This document shows positions 19,310 to 31,075 of a stretch of DNA of 64,000 nucleotides, piece by piece. Source of the DNA: Haematobia irritans (lineage: Eukaryota > Arthropoda > Insecta > Diptera > Muscidae); assembly GCF_050003625.1 (NCBI RefSeq), contig NC_134399.1, positions 221,582,975 to 221,646,974 on the forward strand, read 5' to 3'. Every line of letters starts with the position of its first letter. Position 1 is the first letter of the stretch. The translations under genes and the position numbers were made by a program. The notes beneath the pieces were generated by a model that saw only the letters and a program-made list of their open reading frames with translations, made no database searches and was not told the origin of the DNA.

Positions 19310-22300
19310 CTATGTAATTTCATTAGATTCCTTTTCTAATGTATCTATATCTTCTAATAACCTATCTAATTCATACTCTGAATTATTATCTTCTTGTTCT
19401 AACGTATCTATATCTTCTAATAATCTATCCAATTCATATTCTGGATTATTGCCTTCTAAAATATAATGATGCCAAGCAAGAGTATTTATTCCATCATTTT
19501 GGATATATCTTTTATCATCAGTACTACTTAAAATTACTTTATTTAATTTTGTAGTATATATTTGATGTAATTTTGACTTAAATGTATACATATTATCATA
19601 AAATTTAATTTTGTTAAATAAACAATCTTTATATTTATTAATATTGTATTTATTTATAATACACGACTTCACTCCTTTCGCTTTTTTGGTTTCATCACCA
19701 TCTTGTATAGAATATGAATACATCTTTGACCGCAAACCCACAAATTCTTTCATTATTTGTCCACAATTTTCATCTTTCATAAATCCCATAACTTTCTTAT
19801 TTACTGAGGGAAATTTGTAAGGGTTATCTGCAGGATAATCGGAAGTGTCAAAATATTTTTCTAAATGTGGTCTAAGATCTTCATAAACATCTTCCGTTTC
19901 TAAAGTATATATGAAGGAGTCGGTATCCATATAATTTAGTTTGAAATTATTTGGAAAAATTTCCTTCATTATGCTATAATGGAAATTATACATTTTCCAT
20001 TTAGAAATTTCTAAAATACAAAAACCTAAATATATAGGTTTATTGTAAACCACCTTTACCCGTTTAAGTTGTATCGCAACCATATCTTCAGAAAATATCG
20101 AAATGCTATGAAAATTAGGCTTAGATATCCAATCACTTGCCCCCAAATGGTTACGATTCGTACGTTGCCAATTGGTTACAATTCTGACATCCTTCCTTTT
20201 ATCGACATTTTCCATGGTTTTTCCATATACCGCATTATTCATTAATTTAAAGAAATTTTTTTCGAAACTATTTTTAGCTAGTTTTCTTAGGTCGGTATTA
20301 ATATCAATATATTTTTTCATCCATGGTGATTGGTTGTATTTTATAATACGATGAACCTTCTTTAAAATCAATCCATTTTCCAAACATTGAATTAAATTTC
20401 TATAGTCGATTACATATTCAGTTTTTGGAGCAAAATCAGTAATAAGTTTTTTACATTTAGACTGACCTACCTGTTTGTTTTCAGCACAAAAAGGTAGGTC
20501 ATTATGTTCATCATGTTTATGGTATGGACATACGAGGTCTACTTCAAATGTATATCCAACTTTACCATCAAAATCTAGTTTTTTTATTATTTCAGGATTA
20601 GATAAGAATTCGAATTCTTCACCTTCAACCCAAATAAAACCACCACATGGTAGAGATTGTGACATTGCACAACCATACAAATTATTAAAATCGAAATACA
20701 TGGTATATGAAGAAGGTTTTGACACATCGTAATCCCTTAAATATTTATTATTAGATTTACAATATCTGGTAACACATTGTACTATCCCACCGCGTATTCC
20801 CTTTTTAAAGAAATTGTACATATCTACATCTGTTAAAAGCTGTAATGCTATGTTCGAACTTTTTAGCATTGCGTCCCACGCCAAGCCTGGAGTTGTATAA
20901 TAGTGACTGGCGTCAAGTTTATACACTCTTTTGCATAAACTTCTAAATTGTTGGAAAACATCTGTTAGCAGTAAGACGTCAACTTTTAAATATAGTTCCA
21001 GATACTCTTTCATGGTTTCACATTTAAAGGTATTCCAAACATTTAGAGCGTGATTATAATTTTCCAAGCTACATTCTTTATTATTTAGAGTACTATAGAA
21101 AGTCTCTCTTGGTGGTAACTGTTTTTCATTTAAAACTTCAAATGAATTTAAATATTCATAGGGAAAAACACCTTTCCTTTTGAGGAGATTGAAATGCTCT
21201 TGACATTCAAAATGATATTTAATGGAATGTAGCTGGTCATTATCAAGATTATTTGCCAATGAGTCTAAACTTGCTGGCATAAATCTGAGTGTATCTAAGA
21301 AGCGTAGTTCCATTGTATCACCATTTTTCATTTTAGAGAAATGGGATAATGAAATGTAAACTTCTTTATTAAGAGGGAGCACTTTTATCTTACTAGATAA
21401 TTGTCCTAATTCCTTAATAAACAAATGCGAATCATAAGAGGAATAATTGTGGAAATAAATTGGTATGAATTTCGGTACTTGATATTTAAGATTGCACAAA
21501 TTGTGTGCAGGACCCCTATATTTTCCCGAAAGATGGCAATGATCGCGAACTTTATCATTGTTTAGTCGTCTATTACAAATATAACAATATTTGGCTTTTC
21601 GGAAAGCATCTTTTTCTTCTGTTGTTAAATTTTCCATTTTTCTTTTACTTTTTAGATGTGTATTGTGTATATTTTCTACATCTTGAACTAGTAATTCTAA
21701 AAATTTTTTGGGAGCATCTTCCCCTACATGTGATTTTAGAATATTTAAATTACTATCGTAAGAACATACAATGTTATATGAAAATGCACATGGTATATGC
21801 TTTTGAACATTGCTGCTTTTTGAATTCAAGTCTACATCCATACCTTGTAAAATACATTCAAAATCCGCGTATATGGCAAATGATACATCCATTTGCCGTT
21901 CGTGGTGAGTAAACTCCAACACAGCTTTATCCTCCATAGGCATAATAGTTACAACTCCTCCGCACTCTGATTTATGTTTTTTTAAGGTGTTGAGGCTTGA
22001 TGTATATTGTAGACATGAGTTGCAAAAAAATCTCTTATTTTTTGATTTCGTAGTTTGATTTTTCAAAAGTCTGTAAGAAAGAAATTTAAGGATGGTATTT
22101 AAAAGTGAAAATATACAAATAATTGAAATTTTTTTTTATTTTTGTTTCATAACTTACCTGGAAATATCTTTAATCAAAATGTAATGGAAACCTTCTATTC
22201 CTTCCAGTAATATCAGATTTATGTGTTGTTGTTTTTCGTTTTTTGTTAAATAATATGGTCCCACTACCTCATTGATGTCTTCATCGAATCCAAATACATT

Positions 22301-23587
22301 AACGCTCACATCATTTTGTTCTTCAAACTGTTTTATGTCCCGCAGTTGTGTTGGGAAACTCATATTTTTAAAGCTGACATTAACACCAGTTTGGAGTGTT
22401 ATTATGTCATGGCTTATGTCATTAATATTATAAGTTCCACACCTTTCAGGATGCATATAGTTTTTAACCGAAGTATCCATAGCTGATATAATTGCCCATT
22501 TAAAACAATATTCATCGCTATTTTCGACATTTAAACACGCCAGCTTCTTTTGGAGACCTTCTGGTGTACTTATCCACCGAGATCCTTTTACTAGAGCAGA
22601 TTTATTTATATTTAATTCTGCTCTAACTATTTTTATTAAAGACCATCCAGAGTCTCTCTCCTGAAACTCAGACATCTTTGTCATAATTTCTATTACTTGG
22701 TTTTTTATACGATCCTCAACGTTATCAGCTTTTGTGAGCAAGCTCATTTTCGCTCTGTGAGCCATTAAACTGAATTCACATTCATCGTCACCACCAAGTT
22801 TAATATATTCACCAATTATGGTGATACTGAATTTTATAATAACATGCTCTTCAAGTTTTTTTAGAAGCAAATTCATAATTACGTTTTTTATCTCCACGAA
22901 GAAGTGTTCAAACATTAAATCATCTTTTTTGTTTGGTATACCATATGTAATAATACGGTCTTTAAAAGCACGCTCTATTATATTATAATCATCATTTTCA
23001 TCATTATTTTCCAGGCTATTTTCATTTTGTTCTCCTTCATTTGGATTTTTATTTAATTCTAAAACGGGTTCAGAATTTAAATCCATGGGTATAGGAGAAT
23101 ATGACTCCAGACCTCTACCTTCAATAAAGTTATTAACATCATCAGAAATGTGTTGACTGCATAATTCCATATTTTCTTCACCAGAACTTTGTTGGCTACA
23201 TATATCCATGTCAATAGGAGAATTATAAATGTGTTCTTCTTCTTCTTGAATGTAATCATTCCTATTTTCAAATTGTGGTACTCCATACACAAATTCATTG
23301 GAATTTACAAACATTTGTTGTTGAGGATAGTGAGACCATTGTTGTTGAGGCTGCATGGGTATTTGGAAATATTGTGGATAGGTGGGATATTGTGGGTATA
23401 TATATTGTGGATAGTGTGCATACAACATATTATTAAAAAGTTCGTAAGAACCGGGATATATTGCTTGTTGTATATATTGTGGCATCATAAACGTAGGAGT
23501 AATATAATTTATTCTCTCACCATCTTGACCAAATACAGCTTGCTCTTGTTGTTGGATAATGAAATTATTTATTTGATGAGGATCCAT
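19310..23587 (-). CDS. POLB: Protein-primed DNA polymerase B, two exons (1396 aa)
   Basis: Exon 1 is 23587-22158, exon 2 is 22070-19310; an 87-nt GT-AG intron separates them and the frame is kept. The first 200 residues are Gln/Asn/Tyr-rich and low-complexity. Residues about 200-480 form the conserved N-terminal domain found only in Polinton-type polymerases. Then follow a zinc-finger-like CxxC...HxxxC (about 493-514), ExoI YADFE (D546, E548), an endonuclease-VII-like CxxC...DHCH cluster (about 639-669), ExoII NYSSYD (685-690), ExoIII YLKVD (to 841), motif A YFDFNNLYG (D937), motif B K-x5-NNAVYG (to about 1093) and motif C YMDTDS (D1192, D1194). All catalytic residues are present. The C-terminus has a 21-residue tandem duplication. 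The polymerase copies the element from its ends. Confidence 0.95.
22071..22157 (-). other. Spliceosomal intron in the polymerase gene (87 nt)
   Basis: Minus-strand donor CCAG/GTAAGT at 22158/22157 and acceptor TTTCTTTCTTACAG ending at 22071, with an AT-rich interior. Removing it joins two frames that are each open and whose sequences are contiguous parts of the polymerase family. Neither side has its own initiation or termination signal at this point. The intron means the gene must be transcribed in the host nucleus. Confidence 0.88.
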
Positions 23588-24451
23588 TTTTATAAACTTT
23601 GTTTTCTTTTATTGAGTTACTTGAAGTTTTTTTATTACTTTGTTAAGTTCTAATTTGCACTTTAAAAGTTTAAAATAACTTTAATTTCTTCTTTCTTAGT
23701 TTTAAACACAGTAAATATGTATATATTTATATTTTTTTATTGTTTGGTGTGTGTGTGTTTTTTTTTTATTATTTTGTTAATTTTTTTATTTGCACTTGTA
23801 AAGTTTAGTATAACTTTATTTTCTTTTTTTAATTTAAACACAGTAAATATGTATATATTTATATTTTTATTACTTTGTGTGTGTTTTTTATTATTTTGTT
23901 AAGTTTTAATTTGCACTTTAAAAGTTTAGTATAACTTTATTTTCTTTTTTTAATTTAAACACAGTAAATATGTATATATTTATATTTTTATTGCTTTGTG
24001 TTGTTTTTTAATTATTTTGTTATGTTCTAATTTACACATATATAATTTCAAATAACTTTAATATCTTCTTGTTTTAGTTTTAAACACAGTAAATATGTAT
24101 ATATTTATATTTTTATTGCTTGGTGTTGTTTTTTTTTTTATTATTTTGTTATGTTCTAATTTACACATATATAATTTAATATAACTTTATTATCTTCTTG
24201 TTTTAGTTTTAAACACAGTAAATATGTCTATATTTATATTTTATTGCTTTGTGTGTGTTTTTTATTATTTTGTTAAGTTTTTATTTGCACATATATAATT
24301 TCAAAATATAATTAATAAATTCACTTTAATTTAATAATTAGACACAGTTTGAATACGATTTTGTAAACGAACGATCTTTGGTAGACTCGAGAGAGGACTA
24401 AAACAGATTTTAGAAAAATGTTTAAATGCCGATTTCCACACAAAAAAGCAT
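23588..24451. repeat. About five 121-130-bp tandem repeats upstream of the polymerase
   Basis: The phrase 'aaacacagtaaatatgtata' starts at 23704, 23836, 23957, 24082 and 24211 (23704-24330 overall), separated by T-rich spacers with TG runs. A degraded sixth copy appears near 24349. They lie between the polymerase ATG and the right TIR, so they may be promoter elements or origin-related. The rest (24330-24451) is AT-rich and featureless. Confidence 0.8.
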
Positions 24452-25684
24452 ATTCTTGAAAGTGTGAGATTTTCAATCTCGGTTTACACACATGGATACG
24501 AAATAAACCACTTCAAAATTTTCCTGCACACGCATGCATCAAAATATTTATAGTTTCCCTTGTGCGTTGACCTTGATAAAAGGTTTACACACATGGATAC
24601 GAAATAAACCACTTCAAAATTTTCCTGCACACGCATGCATCAAAATATTTATAGTTTCCCTTGTGCGTTGACCTTGATAAAAGGTTTACACACATGGATA
24701 CGAAATAAACCACTTCAAAATTTTCCTGCACACGCATGCATCAAAATATTTATAGTTTCCCTTGTGCGTTGACCTTGATAAAAGGTTTACACACATGGAT
24801 ACGAAATAAACCACTTCAAAATTTTCCTGCACACGCATGCATCAAAATATTTATAGTTTCCCTTGTGCGTTGACCTTGATAAAAGAGTTTCAATCGATAA
24901 ATACTAGTTTTACATTAAATTTTCCAAATTTAACGCATCCACATATGTTAAAATGCACATTTTCCCATAATCGTTAACCTTCACAGAAGAGTTTCAATCG
25001 ATAAATACTAGTTTTACATTAATTTTTCGAAATTTAACGCATCCACATATGTTAAAATGCACATTTTCCCATAATCGTTAACCTTCACAGAAGAGTTCTG
25101 ACTAAATTACAGGCGCACATATTTTTAAGGCAGCATAGACACATACATTTCCAAAGACCAACAAATTAATCCATTACACAGACGCATGCTCGTTTATATC
25201 CTCATCACATAACACCTAGCGTTTTCAAGGCATATACATATATTATCCTATAGACCACACATGCACACATATTTTTTAATATAGCAGAGACCCATATATT
25301 TAGAAATACAAAAAAAATAATTCAAGTGTATTGTGGACAGACGCATAGTCCTACCGACCCACACATTTCTATGCACAGGCGCACATAGTTTAAAACCACC
25401 CCATAGGGATTCAAGTGTACAGGCGCATAGTCATACCGACCCATATCACTTCACACACGCACATTTCTATGCACAGGTGCACATATTTTAACACTACCCC
25501 ATAGGGATTCAAGTGCACAGGCGCATAGTCATACCGACCCACATCACTTAACACCCTATTAAATGTAACCTCACACCCTCTTTAGGACACTTTTTCACAC
25601 ATAATTAAACACTCCATTAACAAATTAACGCTCTTTGTAATATGATATTTTTAATGGGGGCGGTAGCCCTTCTCTTATACTACT
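24452..25684 (-). repeat. Right terminal inverted repeat of the Polinton
   Basis: This 1233-bp arm matches 9676-10907 in reverse complement with a single homopolymer difference seen (8 A at about 25310). It carries the mirrored tandem sub-repeats (four 101-bp units at about 24482-24886). It ends CCCTTCTCTTATACTACT at 25684. Confidence 0.95.
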
Positions 25685-25690
25685 ATCCTC
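25685..25690. repeat. Target-site duplication, right copy (ATCCTC)
   Basis: Identical to 9670-9675. It directly follows the right inverted repeat. Confidence 0.93.
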
Positions 25691-26381
25691 GAGTAATCTA
25701 GATTCCATTAACTTATTTCTAAACGAAGAAGGAGGCTAACTATCGTTCCTACAATTAGTTACTCTAATATTACCACTTATTAATTTATTATTTATACCAC
25801 TATAGTTCAACCCGTCTTTCAACACATGATTTCAAAAAATTTCATACTGAATTAATTCCATTTACGGCGTCCTGTCCTAGTTACAAGCGCTTGTCAACGA
25901 TGGAATATTTTTTTTTTTTTTTGACCGTGAGTATCCAAACAAAAATTTAATTTTAATAAAATAAACATGTGTTAAAGACCAAACAAATATTACGAGAAAA
26001 AAACAAAGAAAAATCTTGTCAGCAGTTTCATATGAACATTAAGATTTAAACCGCATAAGGACTCTATTATATTTACACTAAAACTATTTAATTTAACTAG
26101 TACATTTCAGTCTTAACATTTTATCTTCTGAATTTCAATCCACTTTCTAACCTCTTCGTTTACATTTTCCCACAACTCATTTTAAGTATATTTATTTTTA
26201 ATAAATTAAATTTAAACATGAATCACTAAGCCCGTTTTATACCGTTTCACGAAAATGAAGCCATGATTGGTTGAGTTGCACAGTGGGCCGATGTCGTAAC
26301 GCATCGAGCAAGGATGGGAGGGTATAAGAGGTAGGACAAACTACACCATCAGTTCTTCTGTTACCCTGTGATATTTTTTTT
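25691..26381. other. Flank with no gene; candidate core promoter near its end
   Basis: AT-rich sequence with a T-run at about 25908-25922 and no supported frame. At 26323 there is TATAAGA, and 28 bp further the insect initiator TCAGTT (A at 26351). Such TATA-Inr spacing is typical of arthropod core promoters, including those of LTR elements. It is cut off by the repeat starting at about 26382. Confidence 0.45.
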
Positions 26382-28189
26382 TATACCCTCCACCATAGGA
26401 TGGGGGGTATATTAACTTTGTCATTCCGTTTGTAACACATCGAAATATTGCTCTAAGACCCCATAAAGTATATATATTCTTGGTCGTGGTGAAATTCTGA
26501 GTCGATCTGAGCATGTCCGTCCGTCCGTCCGTCCGTCCGTCCGTCCGTCCGTCCGTCCGTCTGTTGAAATCACGCTAACTTCCGAACGAAACAAGCTATC
26601 GACTTGAAACTTGGCACAAGTAGTTGCTATTGATGTAGGTCGGATGGTATTGCAAATGGGCCATATCGGTCCACTTTTACGTATAGCCCCCATATAAACG
26701 GACCCCCAAATTTGGCTTGTGAGGCCTCTAAGGGAAGCAAATTTCATCCGATCCGGCTGAAATTTGGTACATGGTGTTACTATATGGTCTCTAACAACCA
26801 TGCAAAAATTGGTCCACATCGGTCCATAATTATATATAGCCCCCATATAAACCGATCCCCCGATTTGGCTTGCGAGGCCTCTAAGTGAAGCAAATTTCAT
26901 CCGATCCGGCTGAAATTTGGTACATGGTGTTAGTATATGGTCTCTAACAACCATGCAAAAATTGGTCCACATCGGTCCATAATTATATATAGCCCCCATA
27001 TAAACCGATCCCCCGATTTGGCTTGCGAGGCCTCTAAAAGAAGCAAATTTCATCCGATCCGACTGAAATTTGGTACATGGTGTTAGTATATAGTCTCTAT
27101 CAACCATGCAGAAATTGGTCCACATCGGTTCATAATTATATATAGCCCCCATATAAACCGATCCCCCGATTTGGCTTGCGAGGCCTCTAAGAGAAGCAAA
27201 TTTCATCCGATCCGGCTGAAATTTGGTACGTGGTGTTAGTATATGGTCTCTAATAACCATGCAAAAATTGGTCCACATCGGTATATAATTATATATAGCC
27301 CCCATATAAACCGATCACCAGATTTGACCTCCGGAGCCTCTTGGAAGACCAAAATTCATCTGATTGAAATTTGGTACGTGGTGTTAATATATGGCCTCAA
27401 ACTCCCATGCAAAAATTGGTCGAAATCGGTCAATAATTATATATAGCCCCCATATAAACCGATCCCCAGATTTGACCTCCGGAGCCCCTTGCAAGAGCAA
27501 AATTCATCCGATTCGGTTGAAATTTGGTACGTGATGTTAGTATATGGTATCCAACAACCATGCAGGAATTAGTTCATATCAGTCCATAATTATATATGGC
27601 CCCCATATAAACCGATCCCCAGATTTGACCTCCGGTGCCTTTTGGAGAAGCAAAATCTAGTTGAAATTTTGTACGTGGTAGTAGTATATGATATTTAACA
27701 ACCATGCCAAAAGTGGTTCATATCAGTCCATAATCACATATAGCCCCAATATAAACCGATCCCGAGATTTGGTTTTGGAGCCTCTTGGAGGAGCAAATTT
27801 CATCCGAGTCAGTTGAAATTTGGTACATTGTGCTAGTATATGGCCGTTAACAACCATGCCTAACTAGGTCCATATCGGTCTATAGTTATATATAGACCTC
27901 AGATATAGCCCCCATATAAGCGACCCCCATATGTCAATTCTGGTTCCCTACGTACCGTGCAAAAGTCCATATCGATTCGTAATTATTTGTAGACTTACCT
28001 ACACATACCTTTTTTCTCTAATATATACCACGTATGGACTAACCCACAATTTAGAAAACGATTTAAGATACCACAACCCAAGTAATTCGATTGTGGATGA
28101 CAGTCTTTCGTAGAAGTTTCTACGCAATCCATGGTGGAGGGTACATAAGATTCGGCCTGGCCGAACTTACGGCTGTTTATACTTGTTTT
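26382..28189 (-). repeat. Dispersed (GTCY)n repeat, family A, near-complete copy
   Basis: In reverse orientation it begins 'aaacaagtataaacagccgtaag' (end 28189), has a GC-rich dyad (ttcggccaggccgaa), then about ten diverged tandem sub-repeats of 125-130 bp containing 'atgggggctatatataatta'. A microsatellite of about twelve GTCC/GTCY units (26515-26562) and a terminal phrase 'ggtggagggtataaaa' follow. A long open frame (26421-27305) is a by-product of the sub-repeats and shows their periodicity (MGAIYNY...). Other copies: 36376-38389 and 61409 to beyond 64000. Confidence 0.85.
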
Positions 28190-29155
28190 GTTTTAACATG
28201 GCAATCCTTTGACAAGAGCTACCTAAAATTTATTAATTTATGGTAACTGGCCGAAATCTATACCTTATGGGCAAGAACACCCCCATTGCCCTTAGCAAGG
28301 CCGGCTTATAGGTAGCACCCGCACATAAGGTATAGTATTTGATAAGAGAAGGGTCATTACAGTATCCGATTTTGGCAATCGTGTATATGTTTGCCGGAAA
28401 AATTTTTGAAAATTGGGCGCTGCATGAGAGCTATATCTAAATCTGAACCGATTTGGATGGTATTTTGCACATATAGTCAGTACTATAGAACATTATAGTA
28501 AGCCACATTTGAGTAAGATCGGTTGATAAATAAGGGTTTTTGGCCAAATTTCTGAAAATCGGCTAAATCTGTTCCGATTTCGAACGCTTTTTGCACATAT
28601 AGTAAGAACTGTATAAAATTAGATTTGGCCAACTTTGAGTTAGATTGGTTGATAAATAAGGGACTTATGGCCAAATTTGAGAAAATCGGGCGATACATAT
28701 ATATGGGAGCTATATCTAAATCTGAACCGATTTCAATAAAATTTGGCACATTTAACTACACTACTAATTGTACTGCTAGTGCAAAATTTCAACCAAATTG
28801 GGGTAAAACTCTGGCTTCTGGGACCGTATTAGTCCATATCGGGCGAAAGATATATATGGGAGCTATATCTAAATCTGAACCGATTTCTCCCAAAATCAAT
28901 AGGGTTCTATTCTAAGCCAAAACACATACTTGTGCCAAATTTGAAGTCGGTTGGACTAAAACTGCGAACTAGACTTTGATTACAAAAATGTGTTCACGGA
29001 CAGACGAACATGACTATATCGACTCAAGAGCCTACCCTGAGCATTTTTGCCAAAGACACCATGTGTCTACCTCGTCTTTTTCTGGGTGTTGCAAACATAT
29101 GCACTAACTTATAATACCCTGTTCCGCAGTGTGGCGCAGGGTATAGTTAATTGAT
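28190..29155 (+). repeat. Family C (GTCY)n repeat, partial copy
   Basis: From about 28330 it carries 'gggagctatatctaaatctg' sub-repeats related to family B and ends with 'gttccgcagtgtggcgcagggtat'. Positions 28190-28330 show no recognisable feature. Confidence 0.65.
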
Positions 29156-30039
29156 ACTATTAATTTTTGTGATAGATTTTTGTTTCAATTTAAAAAAATT
29201 GTTGAATCAATTAAATTTTTAATTGAATATTTTTTAAAACTCAATTAAAATTTTAATTGGAAAAATTTTCGTAACATTTTTTTCTTTGTAGGTTGCATTT
29301 TTAGTTCAATCGGCATAAGTATGAGTTTTGGGTCGGAATAGAACCCTATTAAATTTGTAACCGATTTCTTCCAAAATCAATAGGGTTCTATTCTGACCCA
29401 AATTCGGAACATGTGCCAAATTTGAAGGCGATTGGACTTAAATTGCGACCTAGACTTTAATCACAAAAATGTGTTCACAGACAGACGGACGGACGGACGC
29501 ACATACGGACATGGTTATATCGACTCAAGGACCCACCCTGAGCATTATTGCCAAAGACACCATGTGTCTCCTTCTGGGTGTTACAAACATATGCACTAAC
29601 TTTTAATACCCTGTTCCACAGTGTGGCGCAGGGTATAAAGACTTCAATTATCACAATGGACTGAATAGCCTAAGTGAACCTGACAATAAATCGCCTGACA
29701 CTTTACCCTAACCTAAGCTTCAAATATAGGCTACGATTCACTTTGGTTTTTTTTTAATTTGGTTTAATTACATGCAAAAAAAATATTTTTTACCTTGATT
29801 GATCCAATTAATTGTTAATTGAAATGTCTTCAATCACAGAGATGATGGTATCAATCAAAAAGTAATCGATACTATTAATTTTTGTGATTGATTTTTGTTT
29901 CAATTAAAAAAATTTAAGACTCTTAATTTAAAAGTTTTTTTTTTTGGAAAAAATTTCGTGAAATTGTTTTCTGTGTATTTGGATTTTTAAACTGGCATTT
30001 GTTTGCAAAAGATATCTGTATCGTAATTATAACCTTCAC
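29156..30039. repeat. Family C 3' fragment and SINE tail fragment
   Basis: Positions 29310-29637 repeat the 3' end of family C, with a GACG-type microsatellite at about 29480-29505. Positions 29648-29720 contain 'tcacaatggactgaatagcctaagtg', matching the SINE 3' part at 57779-57840, followed by 'accctaacctaa'. The remainder is AT-rich with nothing seen. Confidence 0.6.
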
Positions 30040-31075
30040 CCTACTGTGGTACAGGGTATAATGAGTTTGTGCATTTGTAACGCCAAGAAGGAAAAGTCTG
30101 AGACCCATCGTTTAGTATACCGATCGTCCTAGAATTAAATTCTGAGTCGATTTAGCGATGTCCGTCTGTCTGTCTGTCTGTTCATGTATTTTTGTGCGCA
30201 AAGTACACGTCGCAGTTTAAGTCCGATCGTTCTCAAATTTAGCATAGGGTCGTGTTTTGGGACAAAGACAATCGCTATTGATTTTGGAAAAAATCGGTTC
30301 AGATTTAGATATAGCTGCCATATGTATTTATCCCCGTTCTGGTCATCATTGGCGTGTTTATCAACAGATGTTCTTCAAATTCAGTACATCCGAATATTTT
30401 ACGAGTCTCGAAAAACTTGCAAAATATCAGCTAAATCGGTTCAGATTTAGATATAGCTCCCATATATATCTTTCGTCCGATTTATACTCATATGAACACA
30501 GAGGCCAATTTTTTGCTCCGATTTAGTTGAAATTTTGCACAGGGAGTAGAATTAGCATTGGAGCTATGCGTGCTAAATTTGGTTGAAATCGGTTCAGATT
30601 TAGATATAGCTCCCATATATATGTTTTTCTGATTTCGACAAAAATTGTCAAAATACCAACATTTTCCTTGTAAAATCGCAACTGCTTAGTCGAAAAGTTT
30701 TAAAAATGACCCTAATTTTCCTAAACTTCTAATACATATATATAGAGCGATAAATCATAAATAAACTTTTGCGAAGTTTCCTTAAAATTGCTTCAGATTT
30801 AAATGTTTCCCATATTTAATTTTTACTAACATTGTGTTCCACCCTAGTGCATTAGCCGACTTAAATTTTGAGTCTATAGATTTTGTAGAAGTCTATCAAA
30901 TTCTGTCCAGATCGAGTGATATTTAAATGTATGTATTTGGGACAAACCTTTATATATGGCACCCAACACATTTGACGGATGTGATATGGTATCGAAAATT
31001 TAGATCTACAAAGTGGTGCAGGGTACAATATAGTCGGCCCCGCCCGACTTTAGACTTTCCTTACTTGTTTTAATT
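30040..31075 (-). repeat. Family B repeat, reverse copy
   Basis: Near-full reverse copy with GTCY microsatellite (about 30160-30182), sub-repeats, and the terminal phrase 'agtcggccccgcccgactttagactttcc' ending at about 31067, followed by 'ttgttt'. Confidence 0.75.

Larger units (their letters stand above)
9676..25684. mobile_element. Polinton/Maverick self-synthesising transposon, apparently intact (16.0 kb)
   Basis: Defined by 1.23-kb terminal inverted repeats beginning AGTAGTATAAGAGAAGGG, a 6-bp target duplication, and the complete Polinton gene set: protein-primed polymerase B, integrase, packaging ATPase, cysteine protease, major and minor capsid proteins. Gene order from the left: OB-like small protein, BIR protein (both +); RNase-H-like, protease, phospholipase-like (all -); ATPase, conserved 308-aa protein, fibre-like protein, integrase, penton, small basic protein, major capsid (all +); polymerase (-). 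All main frames are open. Polintons are related to virophages and adintoviruses and may form virions; that this copy does is inference. It lies in an intron or the 3' flank of the receptor gene. Confidence 0.96.

Noticed and set aside
21505..21912. Plus-strand frames inside the polymerase gene
   Set aside because: Shadow frames on the opposite strand of a clearly coding region.
19310..22066. Polymerase as a stand-alone 918-residue gene
   Set aside because: It would start at TTG; a consensus acceptor directly upstream joins it in frame to the 22158-23587 exon.
26421..27305. 294-residue open frame with repeated MGAIYNY phrases
   Set aside because: The frame follows the sub-repeats of family A, and its counterpart appears in reverse at 37099-37707. 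It is a repeat by-product, not a gene.
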